Origin: a virus
Strand: one strand, 5' to 3'
IMG/VR virus record: IMGVR_UViG_3300027710_000035
Location: 1-51,861 of that record
Length of the DNA stretch: 51,861 nt
Positions 6,356 through 13,484 of this stretch are shown here, in pieces. A model generated the notes under the pieces. The model ran no database searches. It was not told where the DNA came from and saw nothing but the letters and a program-made list of their open reading frames with translations. The position numbers were made by a program, and so were the translations under genes. Position 1 is the first letter of the stretch, and every line of letters begins with the position of its first letter.

Positions 6356-6427
6356 CTGGGGTGGGGGGCATGTAAACTTGCAAGTTAGTAAGCGCTAACT
6401 TGCAAGCATGCCAAATAATCACCCCCA
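6356..6427. repeat. Long nested inverted repeat between convergent genes
   Basis: The innermost arms CTTGCAAGTTAG (6377-6388) and CTAACTTGCAAG (6395-6406) are perfect over 12 bp with a 6-base loop. Outside them GGCATG (6367-6372) pairs with CATGCC (6407-6412), with a TAAA bulge. Further out CTGGGGTG (6356-6363) pairs imperfectly with CACCCCCAG (6419-6427). No U-tract follows. It lies where the + strand early block meets the - strand gene at 6470, so it may end transcription from both sides or serve another structural role. Confidence 0.7.
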
Positions 6428-6469
6428 GTTAGACTAGATCACCAGGGGCCGAGATCTCTTCCCCTATTT

Positions 6470-6724
6470 TTAACTGCGCGGCAATTTTTGCCCTAGTGTA
6501 GACCCCTCGGGCTGTTCTTCATCGTTCAACTGTGCTACCACACTGTCAAAGCTGTCTTCAGCTTCCCAGGTTCCGTGTGGTGGACAGTGTAGGAATGTCA
6601 CTGGTTCCACAGTTCCGTCATCTCTCACTATAGTATTGTGGTGTACGCTGACCACTAGATCTCTGCGTATAGCCAAGGGTGTGCCTTTATGTGCCGGCGT
6701 GGCATTGGTTAATTTAATGTACAT
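6470..6724 (-). CDS. Small conserved protein (84 aa)
   Basis: ATG at 6724 gives MYIKLTNA; a GTG 18 bases upstream is possible but lacks a ribosome site. The product has alternating beta strands (LAIRRDLVVSVHHNTIVRDDGTVEPVTFLHCPP, described in pieces: LAIRRDLVVSVHH then TVEPVTFLHC), reminiscent of small FlbD-like single-domain proteins, and an acidic tail. Function unknown. It is transcribed away from the gene at 6870, with an AT-rich divergent regulatory gap between. Confidence 0.6.
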   Translation of the reverse strand: MYIKLTNATPAHKGTPLAIRRDLVVSVHHNTIVRDDGTVEPVTFLHCPPHGTWEAEDSFDSVVAQLNDEEQPEGSTLGQKLPRS

Positions 6725-6820
6725 AGTTGTTACAGTGTACACTATAAAACTACCACTGTATATACATTTTGGTGGTTTAAAATTTTTTTAGAAATTTTTT
6801 TTGTGTTGTATATAGAATTC

Positions 6821-6849
6821 TTGACATTTTGTATAAGTATGTATATAAT
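6821..6849 (+). promoter_or_regulatory. Sigma70-type promoter in the divergent gap 6725-6869
   Basis: TTGACA 6821-6826, 17 bp, TATAAT 6844-6849. It drives 6870-7900. The gap is very AT-rich and also holds a 10-bp palindrome AGTGTACACT at 6734-6743 next to a possible - strand -10 box (TATAGT, 6741-6746). No Shine-Dalgarno lies between the expected start site near 6856 and the ATG. Confidence 0.75.
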
Positions 6850-6869
6850 TGTTTTCAGTACTCAACACC

Positions 6870-7310
6870 ATGCTACACACTATCACCACACTCAACGATC
6901 CACTACTAGCCTTGATCAAGGATGATCCAGTACGCCCGGACATTCCTCCAGAGTTTAGAGTATCAGAACGTTGTTCAGTGTATGTGTTACTAGATGATGA
7001 ATATAGTAAGCCACAGGCTGTGGTCTGCGTAGCACGTAAGAGTTCAGTGCCCAAAGATGTCTTAGAGTTAGCCAGTGAGGACTTAGAATTACCCACTGTG
7101 GCTGTATTCTATACTATATGGTCCTACAGTCCGGGAGCAGGGCGTCGACTCATTCAAGAAGCCCAAAAGAGCATACGTGTTGAATACAAGGATATCAAGA
7201 CTTTTGTTACATTATCGCCACCCACTGAAATGGCACGTATATTCCATTTAAAGAACGGTGCTGGTATTTTATCAGTTAATCCGGACACAGTTAATTACAT
7301 ATATCAATGA
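6870..7310 (+). CDS. GNAT-like acetyltransferase-fold protein (146 aa)
   Basis: The ATG at 6870 is chosen because an in-frame TTG at 6849 overlaps the -10 box and precedes transcription. The layout fits the GNAT fold: N-terminal strands, then AVFYTIWSYSPGAGRRLI (about residues 84-101), where SPGAGRRLI resembles the acetyl-CoA pyrophosphate loop, then TLSPPTEMARIFHLKNGA like the final strand-helix. Known GNATs transfer acetyl groups to amines; the substrate here is unknown. The ATGA overlap with the next gene shows coupling. The short leader has no Shine-Dalgarno. Confidence 0.6.
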   Translation: MLHTITTLNDPLLALIKDDPVRPDIPPEFRVSERCSVYVLLDDEYSKPQAVVCVARKSSVPKDVLELASEDLELPTVAVFYTIWSYSPGAGRRLIQEAQKSIRVEYKDIKTFVTLSPPTEMARIFHLKNGAGILSVNPDTVNYIYQ

Positions 7311-7900
7311 ATACATTTTATCTAGACATGGACGGAGTTGTCGCAGATTGGGACACTGCCGCTAGTAAATTCCTAGGCCGTCCACAACGAGCTCCCAATG
7401 ATCTCACACACTATAAGAACACTCCCGAAGAGTGGTCACGTATTAAGACGCAACTGCGATTTTATCGTGATCTACCCTTGATGCCCAGATGTGCGGAACT
7501 AGTGGATCTAGCTCGACGTTATAGAGACGGGCTAGGTTGGGAATTGCTGTTTCTAACTGCTGTGCCCAAAGAAGATGACGTGCCCTGGGCCTACTACGAC
7601 AAGGTACTATGGGCTGGGGAGCACTTTCCCGATATACCTGTACACTTTGGACCGCATAGTTGGGACAAGTATAAACACTGTAAACCTGGTGATATCCTAG
7701 TAGACGATCGACCTGATAACTGTTCTAGCTGGATTGAGGCAGGAGGCCTGGCTGTCAAAGTAGACGGCAACGATCTAGGTGCGGCTATTACCCAAGTTGG
7801 CTTCGACTTTAACCGACGTATGAGTCTACGTAGCATGGCTAGTCTAAACGCCATGGCTGACGCTATTGTGGCCAACGGTGGCTTTAAAGTTGGTACTTAA
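7307..7900 (+). CDS. HAD-family 5'(3')-deoxyribonucleotidase-like phosphatase (197 aa)
   Basis: HAD motif I is LDMDGVVAD at residues 6-14, with nucleophile D7 and acid/base D9. Motif II is FLTAVP, and motif IV is ILVDDRPDN. This matches the NT5C-type nucleotidases that dephosphorylate deoxynucleoside monophosphates, which would adjust the dNTP pool or degrade host nucleotides. The length fits the family. The gene overlaps the GNAT-like one by ATGA. The Lys motif III may be the K after LTAVP. Other small-phosphate substrates are possible. Confidence 0.78.
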   Translation: MNTFYLDMDGVVADWDTAASKFLGRPQRAPNDLTHYKNTPEEWSRIKTQLRFYRDLPLMPRCAELVDLARRYRDGLGWELLFLTAVPKEDDVPWAYYDKVLWAGEHFPDIPVHFGPHSWDKYKHCKPGDILVDDRPDNCSSWIEAGGLAVKVDGNDLGAAITQVGFDFNRRMSLRSMASLNAMADAIVANGGFKVGT

Positions 7901-7977
7901 TAGGCTCTGAAATTTCTTTTTTACCGCTGGCGCTTCGCGCTGGCTTCGGGCCGTTCTCCTCCCTGATCTGCGTCAAG

Positions 7978-8006
7978 AAAAAACCCGGGGTTTTACGCTC
8001 GGGTTT
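7978..8006 (-). terminator. Intrinsic terminator for the - strand genes 8389-7993
   Basis: On the - strand AAACCCG (8006-8000) pairs with CGGGTTT (7987-7981) and a run of T follows. The first arm overlaps the last codons of the gene ending at 7993. On the + strand the T-run is weak (TTTCTCT), though it may also limit transcription from 7900. The gap 7901-7980 has a GC-rich CGCTTCGCG stem and nothing else I recognise. Confidence 0.7.
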
Positions 8007-8229
8007 CTCTGTACTTGGCCAATGCCAGTTGTCTAGCCAGCCATAATCTAAACTTCACACGATCTGATAATTCGTCGCTGTCTTCGACTAGTTTACCAAA
8101 CCGTTCAGCTACTCGATTACGGCCCCAGGTGAGTTCGTCATCGACTTCATACTCACCTTCTTCTAGACCTCCGGGATTACTTCTTGGCTGGCTCTGCAGC
8201 CTTTTTGTCGTCTTTCTTAGCAGGCTCAC
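7993..8229 (-). CDS. Small helical protein with an unclear start
   Basis: The part from about 8160 down looks truly coded: DDELTWGRNRVAERFGKL then a charged helix. The start is uncertain. The only canonical in-frame start is a GTG at 8229, deep inside the upstream gene, while a GGAGG site lies 6 nt after that gene's stop with no ATG, GTG or TTG following it in this frame. Possible explanations are a +1 ribosomal frameshift from the upstream gene, a non-standard start, or a sequence error. Function unknown. Confidence 0.5.
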   Translation of the reverse strand: MSLLRKTTKRLQSQPRSNPGGLEEGEYEVDDELTWGRNRVAERFGKLVEDSDELSDRVKFRLWLARQLALAKYRETRA

Positions 8230-8389
8230 TTTTAGTAGCTGGCGCTGTAACTGGAGCTGTTGCGGCCTGAGCTGGAGCAGCGGCTGCTGGTTTGGCTTCT
8301 ACTTTCTTTTCTTCTTTCTTAGCCGGTGCTTGAGCAAAAGCAGTAGCGGCAAATGCCAAAGTGGCGATCAAAGTTGCGATAGTTTTCAT
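8177..8389 (-). CDS. Exported Ala/Lys/Pro-rich peptide (70 aa)
   Basis: Residues 1-19 are a Sec signal peptide: MKT, then a hydrophobic stretch, with AFA-QA as the cleavage site. The mature part is low-complexity Ala/Lys/Pro/Glu and should be disordered in the periplasm. The ATG is preceded by AAAGGAAATTCAGAA. Such peptides resemble small Ala/Lys/Pro-rich exported proteins of betaproteobacteria, which hints at the host and at possible host origin. A role at the cell envelope is inferred; there is no catalytic motif. Confidence 0.72.
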   Translation of the reverse strand: MKTIATLIATLAFAATAFAQAPAKKEEKKVEAKPAAAAPAQAATAPVTAPATKSEPAKKDDKKAAEPAKK

Positions 8390-8480
8390 TTCTGAATTTC
8401 CTTTATATAAAAAGTAGAAGAACTATTCCCCTACATATATATAACGCGGTAGCCCCAGAACTCGTTTACAGGGTTGGACT

Positions 8481-9170
8481 TTATTTTAAGCTCAAACTTT
8501 GATCATGCAGATCGCCGATCATTTTCATGAGGTTTTCTATGATTTTGCTGTTACGCAGGGTCTTGTATACTAGGTTCTCAATACCGTATTCTCCGGTCTG
8601 TTTTAGGCCTAATTTGCGGTAATTTCGTAGCATTTTTAACACTTTTCTGCCGGTTTCGAGGTCATTTGATTCAATGGCTTGGCCTATGACTGTCCGCCAT
8701 ATTTTGCTCATTCTTACGATTTCTCGGGTGTCAATATCTGCGGGTTGACTGTCCGGTTTTTTCTTCCAACTACCTTGCCCTAGACTGTAAGTAGCACTGA
8801 CTGCGGGGAAGTTTGAGTCTTCAATATATACTTCTACGGGCACGCCGTGTATGCTAATATCGTATTGTTTCTTGTAGAGCAAGCGTTTGGTATCAAATAG
8901 TTCGGCGGCTTCTCGGTCACAGTCCACTGTGTTAAAGTCTACAATAATATGCAGATCTAAATCGCTGTGTTTGGTATAGTAATAGCCCAATTGACTTCCA
9001 GTTAATACTAGATCTTTAACTTCAAAAGGAACTTCAACATATTCGACAAAGTCTCGGGCTATCCTTAGCAGAGCCGCGTTGACTTCTGGTCGTAGTTCTT
9101 CACCCTGCCATAGTAGCGGGTTAAGTTCATTATGTTCTTCAAAACCTAGATCTAACTCAAGTATACGCAT
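8481..9170 (-). CDS. Pol-beta-superfamily nucleotidyltransferase (229 aa)
   Basis: The signature LTGSQLGYYYTKHSDLDLHI (residues 56-75) carries the GS motif and the metal-binding D70-x-D72 of the polymerase-beta nucleotidyltransferase fold; a third strand with VPVEVYIED may give the last acidic ligand. The C-terminal 110 residues are helical. Family members transfer an NMP to RNA, protein or small molecules; the target here is unknown. A late-type box GATAAATA lies 7 nt before the ATG with no Shine-Dalgarno, so the message may be leaderless. It is divergent from 9201. Confidence 0.8.
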   Translation of the reverse strand: MRILELDLGFEEHNELNPLLWQGEELRPEVNAALLRIARDFVEYVEVPFEVKDLVLTGSQLGYYYTKHSDLDLHIIVDFNTVDCDREAAELFDTKRLLYKKQYDISIHGVPVEVYIEDSNFPAVSATYSLGQGSWKKKPDSQPADIDTREIVRMSKIWRTVIGQAIESNDLETGRKVLKMLRNYRKLGLKQTGEYGIENLVYKTLRNSKIIENLMKMIGDLHDQSLSLK

Positions 9171-9177
9171 AGATAGA

Positions 9178-9194
9178 TATTTATCGATTAAATA
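9178..9194. promoter_or_regulatory. Divergent pair of late-type promoters
   Basis: - strand: GATAAATA (9185-9178), 7 nt before the ATG at 9170. + strand: TTAAATA (9188-9194), 6 nt before the ATG at 9201. The two start codons are only 30 bp apart. Both spacings put the expected start site at or within 2 nt of the ATG. Confidence 0.65.
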
Positions 9195-9200
9195 TGTTAT

Positions 9201-9761
9201 ATGATTGAACAGAATTACCGAGGCTATCTCTTAGCCGCTCATCCTAAAAGACCTGACCCGTATCTACGTAAAGGCGTCATGTTAGTACTTGATCACGACA
9301 GTGCAGGTGCTATAGGATTACAAATTAATAAACCCTACAGTGACAATGTTAGTTTTGACACTGTGATGCAGAATGTAGGCCTGCCCAATGACATAGAACA
9401 ACCACTGTACAATGGTGGTCCGGAAAGTACAAATCGAATACATGTAATACACAGTTTAGATTGGTACAGTTCCAATACAACCAAGCTCACTGATCAGATT
9501 GGTGTCAGCAATGACATCAGCGTGTTGGCCGCTATATCGGACAACCAAGGTCCCGAGTACTTTAGAGTAGTAGCAGGATATACCAGATGGTTGCCCGGGC
9601 ATCTAGAAGGTGAAATACTGGGAGAAGAGCCCTGGAATATTAATCATACCTGGACCTATGTACCCGCAGAAATTGAAACCTTATTTGGCTTGGACAACAT
9701 AGATCAGTGGCACACGGTCATCGCTGAAAGCGGCCGTATGCAGGTATCTAGTTGGTTTTAA
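9201..9761 (+). CDS. YqgE/AlgH (UPF0301) family protein (186 aa)
   Basis: The N-terminus GYLLAAHPKRPDPYLRKGVM and the following HD-AGAIGLQINKP match the UPF0301 signature (in bacteria: G-LLIA-P---DP-F-RSV, H---GA-GL-INRP). The GGP box follows at about residue 73 and the full length (about 185) is normal for the family. Bacterial AlgH/YqgE is a conserved cytoplasmic protein linked to alginate regulation and energy metabolism, but its biochemical role is unsettled. It is unusual in a phage and probably came from a host. The stop overlaps the convergent helicase gene by 4 nt. Confidence 0.85.
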   Translation: MIEQNYRGYLLAAHPKRPDPYLRKGVMLVLDHDSAGAIGLQINKPYSDNVSFDTVMQNVGLPNDIEQPLYNGGPESTNRIHVIHSLDWYSSNTTKLTDQIGVSNDISVLAAISDNQGPEYFRVVAGYTRWLPGHLEGEILGEEPWNINHTWTYVPAEIETLFGLDNIDQWHTVIAESGRMQVSSWF

Positions 9762-11242
9762 TCTCGTTCACTGTTTAGGCCGTCTAGCATATTTCTAATA
9801 GCGGCCACTTTTAGAACTCCACTCTTGGGCTTGCTCAAATCAAAGCCCTCTTTGGGACTGGCCCGTTCCCAACTACTAGTACCGCCAGACGCTTCGCCTT
9901 CAGTGGCTGTATTGATAGCACTAGTACGTTTTAGTCCTGCATAGACACTGCTACCACCGCTGTTATTTTGGCGCTGTTGGTTAAAGCTGCCTTCTTCCTC
10001 TTCACCTAGATCTGTGATACGGAGTGTTTCTACATTAAACTCTAGATCAACCTTTTGTCCAACACCTGAACTAGAACGTGTCTTCATAAACTGGATTTGA
10101 TAGCGTCCACGTTCTTTCATAGCACGTGACGTAAAGATACCAATCACATTATCCGCAGTCATAATCTTTGACAGACCACCTGAGATGTGACTGTGATCGA
10201 ATTCAATTTCTTCGACTGCTGAACGATTCAGCTGTGACGCTGTAACTGTGATACATTGTGTTTCCATGGCCAAGTTACGAATCTCTTCTGACACATACTT
10301 GTCTTTAACAAACAAATCACTAGGGCTAACTTTAACACTCAGCGGCATCATTAAGTCCAAATAGTCAATAAGAATAACGTCGGGCTTGCAACCTTTCTTA
10401 ACTTGATATTCTTTCAAGTAAGCACGAATGTCATTACAGTTCTTGCCTGATGGCATATACTTGACCTGCAAGTTACCTGCCTTCTTGCCCAACATCTTAA
10501 CCTTGAGTTCAACATCATCGATGCTCTTAAACACTTCACGAGTACTAATCCCTGTCATCATAGAGTCTAAACGCATACTCACTAGACCTTCACTCAATTC
10601 GAATGTTAGATACAATACGTTAAGACCTTGCAATGCCCAGTTCACACCCATGTTGGCTAAGAACAAACTCTTACCACCACCAGAGCCAGCACAGAAAATG
10701 TTTAACTCACCGCGATTAAAGCCGCCATATAGTTTCTTATCAATGCTAGGCCATCCTGTGCTGATCTGTCCATTGCCATCTTTTAACTTACTTAGACGTG
10801 CCCTAGGATCTTCAAAGTAATCTGTACCCATATCTTTGTTTAGGCTGATTTGAATAGCGTCCTTGATCAGCTTCTCAACTGGTCCGTAGTCGCCCGATTC
10901 TAACAAGTCACTTGAATCAATGATTGCTCGCTCAAGTCCTTTATGTCGACTAAAGTTTTCAAACTCATTCATTAACCATTCATAATTTTCTTTAGGCAAT
11001 TGTACAGGATTTAAATCGGAACCTGTGCTAGCATTAACAATATTTGCCTCAGGCATTACCTTGTATTCATCTACATATTTGGTAATAAATGATGCAATGT
11101 CTTGTAGTCGTTGATCAAAGTTTAGTGGATCAAAAATGTTTTGACAGCGAACAAATGTCTCTGCATCACTCATAAACATCTCGAGATATAGTTTCTGAAT
11201 GTCGTAGTTGTAATTTGGTTTGGGTGCTTTTTCTTTACTCAT
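9758..11242 (-). CDS. 41: Replicative DNA helicase, T4 gp41-like (494 aa)
   Basis: DnaB/RecA-fold hexameric helicase that unwinds duplex DNA 5'-3' at the fork with primase gp61. Walker A GSGGGKS is at residues 186-192, Walker B ends in VILIDYLDLM, and QLNRSAVE matches the DnaB H4/RNA-binding motif. The N-terminal domain (1-150) is helical. The C-terminal 90 residues are Ser/Gly-rich and then hold a conserved helix that could contact partners. The start overlaps the primase stop by 8 nt, which couples the two subunits of the primosome. Length fits gp41 (475 in T4). Confidence 0.93.
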   Translation of the reverse strand: MSKEKAPKPNYNYDIQKLYLEMFMSDAETFVRCQNIFDPLNFDQRLQDIASFITKYVDEYKVMPEANIVNASTGSDLNPVQLPKENYEWLMNEFENFSRHKGLERAIIDSSDLLESGDYGPVEKLIKDAIQISLNKDMGTDYFEDPRARLSKLKDGNGQISTGWPSIDKKLYGGFNRGELNIFCAGSGGGKSLFLANMGVNWALQGLNVLYLTFELSEGLVSMRLDSMMTGISTREVFKSIDDVELKVKMLGKKAGNLQVKYMPSGKNCNDIRAYLKEYQVKKGCKPDVILIDYLDLMMPLSVKVSPSDLFVKDKYVSEEIRNLAMETQCITVTASQLNRSAVEEIEFDHSHISGGLSKIMTADNVIGIFTSRAMKERGRYQIQFMKTRSSSGVGQKVDLEFNVETLRITDLGEEEEGSFNQQRQNNSGGSSVYAGLKRTSAINTATEGEASGGTSSWERASPKEGFDLSKPKSGVLKVAAIRNMLDGLNSERD

Positions 11243-12239
11243 CTTTTAGTGCTTCTAGTTTTTTCTTCATTAGATTTATTTTTATCTCTCCTGCGACTCT
11301 ATAGTGCAAGATTGTGGTTAACGCATAGAGCCTGCCATACTTTTTTACAGCATCTGCAACGTCCTTGATGTCGTCATCCCAAGGCGGCAAACTGGCACTC
11401 CAGCCATTATCTATAGCAGCCTTGAGCATCTTGGCTCCAGGCTTGTCTTTGTCGGGTACTACAATCACTTCTCTAGCTAAAGCATTTATCCTAGCAACCT
11501 GAGCTTCGTTTGGTTCATTAGTCATGATAGCTACTCCATCTACAGCAATAGCATCAAACTGACCTTCAGTGACAATAACAAACTTTCTATTATAGTCTTG
11601 CCTATCTATGTTAAACACATAACCACTTTGACTATCTGTAAGATACTTGGGCTTACCTGCGGTTATCTTACGTCCTGTGTAGCCTACCACTTTACCGTCT
11701 TGATAAAACGGTATTAACACCCTATCTACATATCCGGGGCTAGGACTCCACATCCAATTGTACCAATCAAGATCCATACCCCGACTTAAAATGTATTCTA
11801 CTATCTTGCCAATATCTTCTGCTACATCGGGTAAGTATCCAGTGTTAATCCATTCCATTACAGACATTGTTCCTTCAGGTAAGGATCTTTCTAGTAGTGT
11901 TAGATTAAATGCTTTCTTAAGTACTGGCTGATCATCTTTGATCTTCATAGTAGCCAGATTAAGTTTACCTATGTCTATCTCACTCATCCCAATCCATTGG
12001 AACAAGTTTCTTGTATTCTTACTTAACAGTTTACCCGGTGTCCAACCTGCGGCAAATCCGCAATTAAAGCAATGATAAACGAAACCGTCGTTTTCTATTT
12101 TCACGCCGCCACGAAGTCTGTCGTCTTGACGCTCACCTCTATGAGAACAGCAAGGCGCATTGAAACTTGTCCAACCACCGGATGTTAGTTTTCTTTTTGG
12201 AGGCAGTAATGCTAATAATGCAGATTGTATATCATTCAC
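11235..12239 (-). CDS. 61: DNA primase, T4 gp61-like (334 aa)
   Basis: Synthesises RNA primers on the lagging strand together with gp41. An N-terminal zinc site is formed by C30 or C31, H33, C57 and C60 (CC-H ... CFNC). The TOPRIM core shows the Glu of VTEGQFDA and the DKDKPG acidic motif, the metal-binding residues of DnaG-type primases. Length matches gp61 (342). The start is a GTG; the ATG nearby is out of frame. No clear ribosome site precedes it. Confidence 0.92.
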   Translation of the reverse strand: MNDIQSALLALLPPKRKLTSGGWTSFNAPCCSHRGERQDDRLRGGVKIENDGFVYHCFNCGFAAGWTPGKLLSKNTRNLFQWIGMSEIDIGKLNLATMKIKDDQPVLKKAFNLTLLERSLPEGTMSVMEWINTGYLPDVAEDIGKIVEYILSRGMDLDWYNWMWSPSPGYVDRVLIPFYQDGKVVGYTGRKITAGKPKYLTDSQSGYVFNIDRQDYNRKFVIVTEGQFDAIAVDGVAIMTNEPNEAQVARINALAREVIVVPDKDKPGAKMLKAAIDNGWSASLPPWDDDIKDVADAVKKYGRLYALTTILHYRVAGEIKINLMKKKLEALKDE

Positions 12240-12248
12240 ATATACAGT

Positions 12249-13085
12249 TTAACTTCTGTAGAGGATTTTGTCAACTGTTCCGGAGTAAGCAGTATTCCTA
12301 TTGTCCACATCAGTAGGACCTTTGGCAGGAACGTGCTTGATTCGAATATATGAATATACTCCGTTAAAATTGGCATAGTCAACTCCGGTATAACCATTAT
12401 AGGTTAAGGTACTGACCACAGAATAATTTTCACTGCTATCTGGAGTGTTGTCCAATGTAGCTTCAACATAAACGGTGCCTTTATATGCTGTCATGTAAAT
12501 GGCTACAGTATGTAATGCCGAATTTCCATTGAATGCCGGATCTGCATAAATGTTACCGCTGTAATTTTCATACAGGCTAATCTCATCGTTCCAAACTGGA
12601 TTGAATGTAGTAACTGTAGTGCTATCTTTGAGCACAGGATTCACGTCGTTACTTAAATGCAGGGTTCCGGCCATACCGTAATAAGTATTTGAATATGCAG
12701 GGGTGTAACTACCATCAGAGTCTAATAATTTTACGCTGTATTGGTAGCTAGTTCTATCTAAGTCCAGAGTATCGCTTTCGTTGAGAGTTAATAAAGCAAG
12801 CCCGCGGGTAGCAGTAGTACCAAGATCTAAAACATCTAATTCTTTCTCTACTATCAGTCGTTGGTTAACAGCATCAAACATACTGAATACAAATGTTTGG
12901 GTATTATGAATTGTAACCTTTTTCTGATCGCTGTTTTTAAACTGGACTCGAACTTGGTTCTTAATCCCTTTTTGTATTTTCAAGTCTCGTTGATACATAA
13001 CCTGGTTGACTCCCCTAGTAGTAGCGTCCAAATCTAATATAACGGCGAGTGTATTTGGATATAAATAGATTGGTAAATTTTGCAT
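12249..13085 (-). CDS. Probable virion structural protein (278 aa)
   Basis: The sequence is almost all beta, rich in Thr, Tyr, Asn and Ser, without enzymatic motifs. Residues about 1-130 (PIYLYPNT, then QRDLKI-KGI-NQVRVQFKNSDQK, then an Ig-like run) resemble the N-terminal Ig-like domain of baseplate or upper-baseplate proteins in other phages, and I recall similar unannotated structural proteins in marine T4-like phages. The late-type box AATAAATA 5 nt before the ATG, with no Shine-Dalgarno, supports late expression. The exact position in the virion is unknown. Confidence 0.6.
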   Translation of the reverse strand: MQNLPIYLYPNTLAVILDLDATTRGVNQVMYQRDLKIQKGIKNQVRVQFKNSDQKKVTIHNTQTFVFSMFDAVNQRLIVEKELDVLDLGTTATRGLALLTLNESDTLDLDRTSYQYSVKLLDSDGSYTPAYSNTYYGMAGTLHLSNDVNPVLKDSTTVTTFNPVWNDEISLYENYSGNIYADPAFNGNSALHTVAIYMTAYKGTVYVEATLDNTPDSSENYSVVSTLTYNGYTGVDYANFNGVYSYIRIKHVPAKGPTDVDNRNTAYSGTVDKILYRS

Positions 13086-13090
13086 AAGAG

Positions 13091-13098
13091 TATTTATT
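13091..13098 (-). promoter_or_regulatory. Late-type promoter, leaderless spacing
   Basis: AATAAATA on the - strand, 5 nt before the ATG at 13085. No ribosome site is present. Confidence 0.6.
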
Positions 13099-13106
13099 TA
13101 AAAATA

Positions 13107-13484
13107 ATGAGAGATCAGTTTCAAGAAAATTTTCCCTTTATATCCTGCGTTAAATCCAATGACAAGGAGTACGTAGGCATTGTTATCAACTTCGATGACT
13201 ATATTGCCAGTATCTACGATCTATCAATGATATTAGGTGAAGCAGAGCGTAAGCTATTTTTAGAAATGGGGGAAGTTTGGTGGTGGGAAAGTAATCGCAA
13301 AATACCAATAAACATTTTTCTAAAAACTGAAATGCAGGTATTTAGGCCATTTATAAAAACGTTTAATTCTAAAGATGCAGAATTAGTTTTTGGACCAACA
13401 GTTAATCTCAGTGAGATTGCAGAGAAACGTATTAAAAGAAAATCAATACAATTAGTTAGAGCAGTTAAGAGTAACCGTAACTAA
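13107..13484 (+). CDS. Unknown protein in a convergent pair (125 aa)
   Basis: The ATG at 13107 is preferred over a TTG at 13080 that would overlap the divergent gene's start. The product has a Trp-rich stretch GEVWWWESNRKIPINIF and a basic C-terminus (IKRKSIQLVRAVKSNRN). I do not recognise a family. The last 20 nt overlap the 3' end of the DnaE-like gene on the other strand, so the two messages are antisense to each other at their ends. No ribosome site is evident. Confidence 0.6.
   Translation: MRDQFQENFPFISCVKSNDKEYVGIVINFDDYIASIYDLSMILGEAERKLFLEMGEVWWWESNRKIPINIFLKTEMQVFRPFIKTFNSKDAELVFGPTVNLSEIAEKRIKRKSIQLVRAVKSNRN

Noticed and set aside
6849-6869. TTG start for the GNAT-like gene
   Set aside because: The codon overlaps the -10 box, so it would precede the transcript start.
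7901-7980. Possible tRNA-like stem in the GC-rich gap
   Set aside because: CGCTTCGCG forms a short stem but no cloverleaf, anticodon arm or T-loop GTTCGA can be built.
8015-8395. Long + strand frame opposite the secreted-peptide gene
   Set aside because: Ser/Phe/Leu-rich translation typical of reversed Lys/Ala codons; no ribosome site.
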